From Methylocella silvestris (lineage in GTDB: Bacteria; Pseudomonadota; Alphaproteobacteria; Rhizobiales; Beijerinckiaceae), in NCBI RefSeq assembly GCF_002891535.1, contig NZ_PDZR01000018.1:1-64000 (forward strand): a stretch of DNA of 64,000 nt, in the 5' to 3' direction. The notes beneath the pieces were generated by a model. The model was not told the origin of the DNA, made no database searches, and saw only the letters and a program-made list of their open reading frames with translations. Shown here piece by piece: positions 27,197 through 34,689 of the stretch. Within the stretch, counting starts at the first letter, position 1, and each line of letters begins with the position of its first letter. Made by a program: the position numbers and the translations under genes.

Positions 27197-28360
27197 ATGA
27201 AAAATCCTTGCAATCAACATTGCTGGGGGACAATTGCCGCAGTGTTCCTGCTGGCGGCGTCCTTGGCGGCGTCAAACGAGACTTATGCGCAAACGCCGCT
27301 TGGCGGCCAAATCGAGCAAAATGTCCCCGCTCCCGTCCAGGGCGACGAGTTTCACTCGAACAGCGGCGGCCCGACCACGACGAACCAACCGGGCGTCGGC
27401 AAAAGCCCTTTTTGCCGGCAGCGCGACGCCGAATGCGGCGGGACAGATCGCCGCTGCTATGACGAAGCCTACGATAGCGCCGGGATCGTCCTGCCGGTCC
27501 CGCAAATGCAGGATCTCTACCGCCAGACACAGGGCCGAATCTGGATCAGATGCGGTGTCTGCGGCAATAACGCGATTTGCTGGCCGCGGCCCGGATATCA
27601 GGACCTGATCGCCAGCAATGGCGCGAACAATCCGCCCTCCCCGGCCCAAGGATCCCGCCGCGATGGTCCCCCAACTGCGCCCGAGCGGCCGGCGAAGCCG
27701 CCGTGCCGGGCGCCGTCCGCCGAGCACGCCCGCCTCTATCAGGAGCCATGGCTTGGCAACCCGCAATTGCAGCAGGCCCTGAAAAAGGCCGGCGCGCGAT
27801 TCCAATCGAACAAACTGGGCAGCGGGCGCGACATGGCGTTCGACGAATACACCATAACCGTCACGCAAATGCCCGCCGGGCTGACGCCCGAAAGCCTGCT
27901 GCAACAATTGGGCTCGACCACCAACGCGACGGTTGACGGTTACGGGCCGGCAGGAGCGATGTTTGATCGCGTGACGCGGTTCGTTCGGCGCCAGAAGGGC
28001 CCGCTCAAACTGGGCGAACTCATCGATATCGAAATCCCCGGCGATCCGGGCACGGTCCAATTGGTGGAGCTCCAGCCGGATCATTTCGTGCTGCAGACAG
28101 TCACCAGCCCCGAGATGGGGACGCATCCGGTGAGCGGCGCGCGCCAGTTCGGTTTTCGCCGCGTTGGATCGAACGTCCTGTTCTACACAAAGGGCGCCGA
28201 GCGGCCCTACAATGAAAATTTAAGGGGGCCCGGAATGCTGGCGCAAGACAACGCATGGCGCTCGTTCATGTCGGCGATCGGCGAGATGATCAACCATTGG
28301 CAAGGAGTCGTCGATCTCAACACAATGCGCCGCGACAGGGTCGATATTCCCTGCGACTGA
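27197..28360 (+). CDS. Secreted Cys-rich protein of unknown function (island gene 2)
   Basis: 387 residues, not recognised. A signal peptide spans about residues 1-32 (hydrophobic IAAVFLLAASLAA, cleavage probably after ETYAQ or nearby). Residues 70-125 carry a cysteine cluster (SPFCRQRDAECGGTDRRC, then IRCGVCGNNAIC). A proline-rich linker (NNPPSPAQG...PERPAKPPC) separates this from a C-terminal domain with alternating strands (FDEYTITVTQMPAGL, KLGELIDIEIPG, VQLVELQPDHFVLQTVT). It may be two domains joined by a linker. 45 bases separate it from gene 1. No enzyme motif seen. Confidence 0.65.
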   Translation: MKNPCNQHCWGTIAAVFLLAASLAASNETYAQTPLGGQIEQNVPAPVQGDEFHSNSGGPTTTNQPGVGKSPFCRQRDAECGGTDRRCYDEAYDSAGIVLPVPQMQDLYRQTQGRIWIRCGVCGNNAICWPRPGYQDLIASNGANNPPSPAQGSRRDGPPTAPERPAKPPCRAPSAEHARLYQEPWLGNPQLQQALKKAGARFQSNKLGSGRDMAFDEYTITVTQMPAGLTPESLLQQLGSTTNATVDGYGPAGAMFDRVTRFVRRQKGPLKLGELIDIEIPGDPGTVQLVELQPDHFVLQTVTSPEMGTHPVSGARQFGFRRVGSNVLFYTKGAERPYNENLRGPGMLAQDNAWRSFMSAIGEMINHWQGVVDLNTMRRDRVDIPCD

Positions 28361-28462
28361 GTAGCCGGCAAAATCGGAGCGGCCTGCGAAGAAACAGCGC
28401 CCTGTAGAGTAACTGGCCTGAAAAAGGACGCGCCGCCAGTCAACATGCCGAAGGAGGGTTTG

Positions 28463-28696
28463 ATGCGAAGAACGATCGTTGCAACCACGATCTTACTGTT
28501 TGCCCCCGCGTCCCATGCCCAGCCCGTTCAGACGCTGCGAAGCGTGCTGGCGCAGGGATATGAAATCAAGGCGTTCGATAGCAGCCGGCGAAAGATCTAT
28601 CTGCAAAAAGGATCGTCAGCCTATTGCTGCGCGCGCTCAATGGCGGATGACAGCGCCAATGGCGTCGCCAACGCGTCCTGCGCGCCTTTGGACTAA
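28463..28696 (+). CDS. Small secreted protein with GYEIKA motif (island gene 3)
   Basis: 77 residues. The start at 28463 is set by a strong ribosome binding site, AAGGAGG at 28451-28457; the longer frame from 28445 begins upstream of that site. The signal peptide MRRTIVATTILLFAPASHA is cleaved before Gln. The mature chain, about 58 residues, contains LRSVLAQGYEIKAFDSSRRKIYLQKG and ends with a vicinal cysteine pair (SAYCCARS) and a final Cys. I have a recollection of similar LL-x-QGYEIKA small proteins in other rhizobial genomes, all without known function; that is memory, not a search result. Confidence 0.6.
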   Translation: MRRTIVATTILLFAPASHAQPVQTLRSVLAQGYEIKAFDSSRRKIYLQKGSSAYCCARSMADDSANGVANASCAPLD

Positions 28697-28813
28697 GACG
28701 ACCGTTTGAGATTCCATTCGCCTGCGCCCCGTTTTTGTGTTGGGCGCCGCTTAGCCGAAACAACGATTTTCTCAACGCTTTAACTGAATCATTTTTAGTC
28801 TGGGGAGGAAACA

Positions 28814-29389
28814 ATGATCAAATTTCTTGCTTTATTCACTGCGGCCTTGCCATTGCTGCCGGCGGGCGCGGCGGCGCGCGAGCTCGACCCTGTCGAGCGA
28901 GAAGCGCTCGCCGAGGTCGACGCCCTGCAAAATCGCACATGGGCTCAATGCATCGATGCGCAAGGCGCAAAACATCTTATGGCTCGGGTCGTCCCAAGGC
29001 GCGCGCCGGACAACAACTTCGCGCCGGCTTTGACTCCCTCAGGGGCGCCTGTTGTCGGGTACTATGATTTCCTGCTCTACAAGAAAGACAACGGCCAATA
29101 TAACATCGGTCTTGACGAAGGCCCGCAGCAACTCACCGCTGCCGATCAGCAGAACGGCATTGAAGCGCGATACGTCGTCAAACTGTATGTGCCAGCCTAC
29201 CGTGTCTACGATCCAAGAACCGGCGGCTGGAGTCCCTGGAACTCGGGAAGTTCATGGGAGAAGGAGAAGATCAACTTCGCCAACTACACGGTGACGAAAC
29301 GGGGCGGCGTGTGGACCACCGACGTCAGCTACAACATCATGACGGACGGTCAATTCGAAAGGCCAAAATGTGGCGAGGCGCCCCAATAA
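28814..29389 (+). CDS. Secreted protein of unknown function (island gene 4)
   Basis: 191 residues. GGGGAGGAA at 28802-28810 gives a good ribosome binding site for the ATG at 28814. The signal peptide MIKFLALFTAALPLLPAGAAA is cleaved before or near RELDP. The mature part has a Trp/Tyr-rich region (VVGYYDFLLYKKDNGQYNIG, PRTGGWSPWNSGSSW) that looks beta-structured and two cysteines (QCIDAQ, PKCGEA). Not recognised. 117 bases separate it from gene 3, and a palindromic repeat follows downstream. Confidence 0.62.
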   Translation: MIKFLALFTAALPLLPAGAAARELDPVEREALAEVDALQNRTWAQCIDAQGAKHLMARVVPRRAPDNNFAPALTPSGAPVVGYYDFLLYKKDNGQYNIGLDEGPQQLTAADQQNGIEARYVVKLYVPAYRVYDPRTGGWSPWNSGSSWEKEKINFANYTVTKRGGVWTTDVSYNIMTDGQFERPKCGEAPQ

Positions 29390-29482
29390 GGCGCCCTTCG
29401 AAGGAAAGGTTCAAGGCGCGATCGTGCGGGCAACCAACCGGAGCCGTGGCGGCGCGCCTGGGGAAACCGTTTCCCGCCGCGG

Positions 29483-29587
29483 CTAGAGCCTTCTCACAAT
29501 TCATGGAATCGTGAACAGGCTCTATCTTTCTGTTTCAACGCATTTTCTTATCGCAAAAGTCTGCAACTTTTGCGGAAAATGCTCTAG
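29483..29587. repeat. Composite intergenic palindromic repeat (REP/BIME-like), two hairpins
   Basis: The unit is bounded by CTAGAG and CTCTAG. The first hairpin uses TCACAATTC and GAATCGTGA (29492-29512) within matching GAGCC / GGCTC ends. The second is strong: GCATTTTC (29540-29547) pairs with GAAAATGC (29575-29582), and inside it GCAAAAGT (29553-29560) pairs with ACTTTTGC (29566-29573). I believe similar sequences are dispersed in related genomes, but only this copy is in the window. It lies between two convergent genes and its last bases supply the TAG stop of mrcA, so it may serve as a transcription-end or mRNA-stabilising structure. Confidence 0.7.
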
Positions 29588-32019
29588 TACAGCCCGCCCG
29601 TCCCGGTTCCGACCATGCGGTCGGCGTCGGGATTGACCGCCTGCGCGCGCGGCGAGGATTCGCTTGCGGCATATGAATCCGGCGGCGCGGTGCCGGGCTT
29701 GAAGGCCTCTAAGATCGAGCCGGAGCCGTTCGAGCGCATGCCCGAGCGGGCGTCGACTGAAATCAGCTTGATGCCCGGTGGCACGCGGAACGGCACGTCC
29801 GGCTTGTCCTTCAGCGCCATGGTCATGAAGTCGCGGAAAATTGGCGCCGTATATTGCGCCGCCTGCGCGGAATCGCCGAGCGAGCGCGGCTGGTCATAAC
29901 CCATGAAGACGCCGACCGCCAGATCCGGCGAAAAGCCGACAAACCACAAATCCTTGGCCTCATTGGTGGTGCCGGTCTTGCCGGCAAGGTGCTTGCCGAC
30001 GGCCTTGATCGATTGTCCGGTGCCGCGCTGGATCACGCCCTCCATGATGGAGGTGATCTGATAGGCGGTCAGGGGATCCAGCACCTGCTCGCGCTTGTCG
30101 ACCAGTTTCGGCTCCGGCTGATTCTCCCATTTTGGCGCGTCGCAACCCTCGCAGACGCGTTCGTCGTGACGATAGAGGGTGTGGCCCCAGCGGTCCTGGA
30201 TACGGTCGATCAGCGTCGGCTTGATCCTCTTGCCGCCATTGGCGAGCATCGAATAGGCCGTGGTCATGCGCAAGAGCGTCGTCTCGCCAGAGCCAAGCGA
30301 CATCGAAAGATAGGGCGGCAGATCGTCATAGATGCCAAAACGCTTGGCGTATTCCGCGATCAGCGGCATGCCGACGTCGCGCGCGAGACGCACCGTCATC
30401 TGGTTGATGGAATGTTCGACGCCATAGCGCAGCGTGTGCGGCCCTGACGATTTGCCTTCGAAATTGTCCGGCCGCCAGACGCCAAGTCCCGGCCCCTGAT
30501 CGATCTCGATCGGCGCGTCGAGCACGATCGAGGACGGCGTATAGCCGTTGTCGAGCGCCGTCGCATAGACGAAGGGCTTGAACGACGAGCCCGGCTGGCG
30601 CAGCGCCTGTGTTGCGCGGTTGAACTCCGACTGGTCGAAGGAGAAGCCGCCGACCATGGCGAAGACACGGCCCGTATACGGGTCCATGGCGATAATGGCG
30701 CCGCTCACTTCGGGCATCTGGCGCAGGCGGAACTGGCCGGCCTTGCCGTCGATCGCCTCGACATAGACGACATCGCCCGGCGTCAGAGACGAGCGCGAGC
30801 CGGCGCCGCGGGTCCATTTCAGTCCGGCGGCGTTGGTCAGCCAGCCGAGTTCGCGCTCGCGCTCGACCTCGCCGCTCTTTTCGCGCTTCGGCTGCAGGCC
30901 AATGCGGGCGCCGCCCTCATTGGCGTCGACGATTACGGCGAGCCGCCAGGCGCCGACATCGCCGAGCGTCGGCACGTCGGCAAGCGGGACGCCCCAATCC
31001 TGGCTGATGTCGATATGGCGCATCGGTCCGCGGAAACCATGCGCCTCGTCGTAGCGCACGAGGCCGTCAACGAGCGCCCGCCGCGCCATCAGCTGCATCT
31101 TGGGATCGAGCGTGGTGCGAACCGAGAGGCCGCCCTCATAAAGCTTCTTCTCGCCGTAGCGGTCGTTGAGCTCGCGGCGGACTTCCTCGGCGAAGAAGCC
31201 GGCGGCGAAGGAGTTTGGCGACAGCACGCGCGGGTTGACGCCGAGCGGCTCGCGCTTGGCCTTCTCGGCGTCGGCGCGCGAGACATAGCCATTCTCGACC
31301 ATGCGGTCGATCACCCAGTTGCGCCGCTCCAGCGCCCGCTCGCGCTTCAGGAAGGGATGGTAATTGTTCGGAGCTTTTGGCAGCGCGGCGAGATAGGCCG
31401 CCTGCGCGATCGTCAGCTCATTGACCGATTTGCCGAAATAATTCAGCGCGGCGGCGGCGACGCCATAATTGCCAAGGCCGAGATAGATCTCGTTCAGATA
31501 GAGTTCGAGGATCTTTTCCTTGGAATAGGCGCCCTCGATGCGGAAGGCGAGCAGCGCTTCCTTGATCTTGCGCTCAAACGAACGCTCATTGGTCAAAAGA
31601 AAATTCTTGGCCACCTGCTGGGTGATGGTCGAGGCGCCCTGAACATGCTTGTCGCCCTGCAGCAGGACAAGCGTCGCGCGCAGGATGCCCTCAGGGTCGA
31701 CGCCGGCATGATGGTAGAAATTCTTGTCTTCCGCCGAGATGAAGGCGTCCTTCACCAGGGGCGGAATGGCTGAACTTGGCAGATAGAGCCGGCGCTCACG
31801 CGCATATTCGGCGAGGAGCGATCCGTCGCCGGCATGCACGCGCGTCATCACCTTCGGCTCGTAATTGGTGAGCTGGGTGTAATCCGGCAGGTCCTTTTCG
31901 TAATTCCAGATGACGAGGCCCAATCCGGCGGCTGCCACGACAAATAAAATAGCGGCGGTCGCGAAAATGAAGCCGAGGAAACGGGCCATAAGCCGCATGC
32001 GAAGAGGCCTTTTCATCAA
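29584..32019 (-). CDS. mrcA: Penicillin-binding protein 1A (bifunctional transglycosylase/transpeptidase)
   Basis: 811 residues, inner-membrane anchored by the segment near residues 12-35. The GT51 transglycosylase domain shows FISAEDKNFYHHAGVDPEG, GASTITQQVAKNFLL and KILELYLNEIYLG. The transpeptidase domain has PGSSFKPFVYATAL (SxxK), the SINQMTV motif and GKTGTTNEAKD (KTG). An insert of about 100 residues between them resembles the PCB-OB region. It polymerises and cross-links peptidoglycan. Start: two adjacent Met codons at 32019/32016; an internal Met is also possible. The stop codon lies in a palindromic repeat. amiC is 264 bases upstream on the same strand. Confidence 0.96.
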   Translation of the reverse strand: MMKRPLRMRLMARFLGFIFATAAILFVVAAAGLGLVIWNYEKDLPDYTQLTNYEPKVMTRVHAGDGSLLAEYARERRLYLPSSAIPPLVKDAFISAEDKNFYHHAGVDPEGILRATLVLLQGDKHVQGASTITQQVAKNFLLTNERSFERKIKEALLAFRIEGAYSKEKILELYLNEIYLGLGNYGVAAAALNYFGKSVNELTIAQAAYLAALPKAPNNYHPFLKRERALERRNWVIDRMVENGYVSRADAEKAKREPLGVNPRVLSPNSFAAGFFAEEVRRELNDRYGEKKLYEGGLSVRTTLDPKMQLMARRALVDGLVRYDEAHGFRGPMRHIDISQDWGVPLADVPTLGDVGAWRLAVIVDANEGGARIGLQPKREKSGEVERERELGWLTNAAGLKWTRGAGSRSSLTPGDVVYVEAIDGKAGQFRLRQMPEVSGAIIAMDPYTGRVFAMVGGFSFDQSEFNRATQALRQPGSSFKPFVYATALDNGYTPSSIVLDAPIEIDQGPGLGVWRPDNFEGKSSGPHTLRYGVEHSINQMTVRLARDVGMPLIAEYAKRFGIYDDLPPYLSMSLGSGETTLLRMTTAYSMLANGGKRIKPTLIDRIQDRWGHTLYRHDERVCEGCDAPKWENQPEPKLVDKREQVLDPLTAYQITSIMEGVIQRGTGQSIKAVGKHLAGKTGTTNEAKDLWFVGFSPDLAVGVFMGYDQPRSLGDSAQAAQYTAPIFRDFMTMALKDKPDVPFRVPPGIKLISVDARSGMRSNGSGSILEAFKPGTAPPDSYAASESSPRAQAVNPDADRMVGTGTGGLY

Positions 32020-32284
32020 TTAAACAAACAAACGGACCTTGCGGCCCGGATATGATTCGATTTCCCTGCGCAGGGCGCAGGATGCGGCATCGAGCCCGCC
32101 GCAGCGCGTTGGTTACCCTTGGCTCATCCCTGCGGCGCTTTTGTGTTAATAGTTTGTCGGGCTTCGGGGCGCCAGATCCATTCGGGAGCCCGCGGTTCTG
32201 TTCGGCGGCGTCGCCCGCAAGTCACATAACAGGTCGCGAAACACGCGGCGTCTATGAAATAAAGCGTCGCGCCGCGGCCTGATC

Positions 32285-33772
32285 TTATCTCCGCGCCGCG
32301 CCGGGCGCCGGGCCGGTCGCGCTTTCGCCACCGATGGCGGCGGGCGAGGACGGAGGCGCTGCGGCCAGCGAGCCGACCGGCGCGGGGTCTTCCGTTGCAT
32401 TGGCCGGAACGCCGGACGCTTCGCCGCGGTCGGCAAAAAAGGCCGCGATCGCCTCCGACATGCGTCCGACAGCCTTCTCCCGCCATTGCGGCGAGGACAG
32501 CGCCGCGTCATCCTTCGCGCTCGACAGATAGCCGAGCTCCAGCAGCACCGAGGGAACGTCGGGCGCCTTCAGGACGCGGAAGCCAGCGGCGCGCTGCGGA
32601 TTCTTGTTTAACCGGCCGGCGAGCTTCCAGTAATTAAGAAGCGTGCGCGCGAAGACATGGCTATAGGCGCGGGTCTCGCGACGGGTCAGATCGAATAGAA
32701 TGTCGGAGACGTCAGAGGCGTCTTCCGCGCGCTCGAAGCCGGCCGCCGCGTCAGCCTGGTTTTCCTTTTCGGCGTAGCGCGCCGCCTCGGAGTCGGAGGC
32801 GCGATCCGAGACGGTATAGACCGTCGCGCCCGAGACGTCGGCCGATTCGGCCAGCGTGTCGGCGTGAATCGACACGAAAAGCGCGACCTTGCGGTCCTGC
32901 GCCATCCTGACTCGCTCGCCGAGCGCAATGAAAACGTCGTCGTCGCGCGTCAATACCGGCTGGTAGCGCCCCTCCTCCTCGAGTTTTGCCGCCAACGCCT
33001 TGGCGAAATCGAGCACGAGATCTTTTTCGATCAGCCCGTTGACCGTCGCGCCGCGGTCGATGCCGCCGTGGCCCGGGTCAATCATGACGACCGGCTTGCC
33101 GCCGGCGGCCTCGATCTTGCGCTCGATCCGGCCCTCGGCCGGCCTCGCCAAAGCGAGGCGCGCATTTTGCGCCGCCGCCACGAAGCGCGCCCTCTCGGTC
33201 CGCGCCAGCTCGATGACGAGGCGGGGCTTGCCGTCCTCACCCGTCTCGCAGACGGCCCGGACGATCCGGACCGGCGCGTTGAGGTCGATGACAATGCGCG
33301 AGCGCTGCTTATCCAGGCGGCCGAAGCGGAACGAGCCAATCAGTCCGCCGGGCTTGATGAGCCCCGCCGGGGGCGTCGATTTCCTGGCATGGCGATGGCG
33401 TTGACGCCGGACCGTTTGTGGCGGCTCAGCCGCTGCTGCCCTGCCGATTTCGGGATCGATCATGAAACGCAGCTGCGGGGCGTCGACGATGACGCGGTCG
33501 GGATCGGCGAGGACGAAGGCCGCCATGACAAAGGCCGAAGGATCGACTGCGCCGGTTAACTCCATCGTCAGGCGCGCGGCGCCGCCTTCATCTTCGAGAG
33601 CGGGCTGCGTCGCCTCCGGCTCCACGCTTTGGGTCGTGGCGGGCGGGCCCGCCTCTTCGGCGCGTAAGCCGGGCGCAAAAACGGGCGCCGCGGCCAACAC
33701 CAGTAAGAGGAGGGCTGTCCGCAGAAACGCGATCCACGCTACGACTGATCCAGCGGCGAAATCAAAAACCAT
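32285..33772 (-). CDS. amiC: N-acetylmuramoyl-L-alanine amidase with AMIN domain
   Basis: 495 residues. An N-terminal hydrophobic signal (FLRTALLLLVLAAAPVFAPGLRA) directs export. An AMIN domain of roughly 110 residues (FRFGRLDKQRSRIVIDLNAPVRI) follows and targets the enzyme to the septum or wall. The Amidase_3 catalytic domain has VVMIDPGHGGIDRGATVNGLIEKDL (zinc His and Glu), FVSIHADT (second His) and SVLLELGYLSS (catalytic Glu). It splits the bond between MurNAc and the stem peptide during cell separation. A proline/alanine-rich tail of about 45 residues ends the protein. Divergent from rne with a very long spacer. Confidence 0.94.
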   Translation of the reverse strand: MVFDFAAGSVVAWIAFLRTALLLLVLAAAPVFAPGLRAEEAGPPATTQSVEPEATQPALEDEGGAARLTMELTGAVDPSAFVMAAFVLADPDRVIVDAPQLRFMIDPEIGRAAAAEPPQTVRRQRHRHARKSTPPAGLIKPGGLIGSFRFGRLDKQRSRIVIDLNAPVRIVRAVCETGEDGKPRLVIELARTERARFVAAAQNARLALARPAEGRIERKIEAAGGKPVVMIDPGHGGIDRGATVNGLIEKDLVLDFAKALAAKLEEEGRYQPVLTRDDDVFIALGERVRMAQDRKVALFVSIHADTLAESADVSGATVYTVSDRASDSEAARYAEKENQADAAAGFERAEDASDVSDILFDLTRRETRAYSHVFARTLLNYWKLAGRLNKNPQRAAGFRVLKAPDVPSVLLELGYLSSAKDDAALSSPQWREKAVGRMSEAIAAFFADRGEASGVPANATEDPAPVGSLAAAPPSSPAAIGGESATGPAPGAARR

Positions 33773-34689
33773 CCGCTTCCTGACCTTCTCGGGCGTTCAT
33801 GCCCTCGAACCCTTCAACGCGGTCACGGCGCTTAAGCTCGTGCAGCTTTGGCGCGGTAACGACCGTAGTTTCAGCGTGGCTGCCCTTCTTCGCGACGTCT
33901 GCGAGCCCTGCTAATCCCGGAAGCCTACGCGATAGACGCGCAAGGTTAACGCTCTATGACGCATGATCGACAAAGTGGCGCGAAGCCAGCCTCTCCGTGC
34001 ATTCATCGTCATCTTGCGCCCAATCCATGGGCGCCGCCTATCGCAGCGGGGACACAGCTGCCCAAAATACCTTGCCAAAGGCCAACGGAACCCGATATGA
34101 AAGTTCATTCTTTCGTGGTCCTCAAGATTCGCTAGCCTTTGCGGATCTCGCCACGGCGTTCGCATTGCCACGACGTTTGAAAGCGTCGCAGTCGTGATCG
34201 GTTTTCAACCGCGCCATTTTTGGCCGCGCGCGTTCCTGGCGCCTCGGCATCAATAAATGGCTCGACCCGGACGCCAACGGACCCGCCAGGAAAGGATCGA
34301 CGGGCGGCTATTCAAAAGCCGCCTCAATCAGGTTACGAGGCATATGGACTTAGCCGCGACGCGTCATTCAGCGACCGTCAGTCAGACCACCGGAGACGAC
34401 GAGGCGCGCAGAAACCCGCTTCGCTTCGGCGCGCGATATCCGGCTCGGGTTCTTATGCTGCGTCGCCCCGGCCGCCTCGGATCTTCGGATCTTCAATCTT
34501 CAGGTTCCTGCCGGTCGAAGCTTTTTAATCCTTCGGCGGCGCAGAGGCCGCTGTGTTCCCTTCCGCACTTTCCCATCCATCCCCTATCTGAGGCGCCCGC
34601 GCGCCGTCCGCACAAATCCCCGGCATCTTCCTTGAAGATTGAGACCGTGGGCCGTGGGCGCGCGCGCGTTGCGCTCAAACGAGTCCCCC
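33773..34689. other. Long spacer between divergent amiC and rne; probable rne leader
   Basis: 917 bases without a convincing gene. Several open frames of 60-170 codons cross it on both strands, but none has a domain, a ribosome binding site or a composition like the neighbours. Long, structured 5' leaders that mediate autoregulation are established for rne in enterobacteria; an equivalent here is inference. The bases just before the rne ATG are rich in C with no Shine-Dalgarno, which would suit structural control. Confidence 0.4.
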
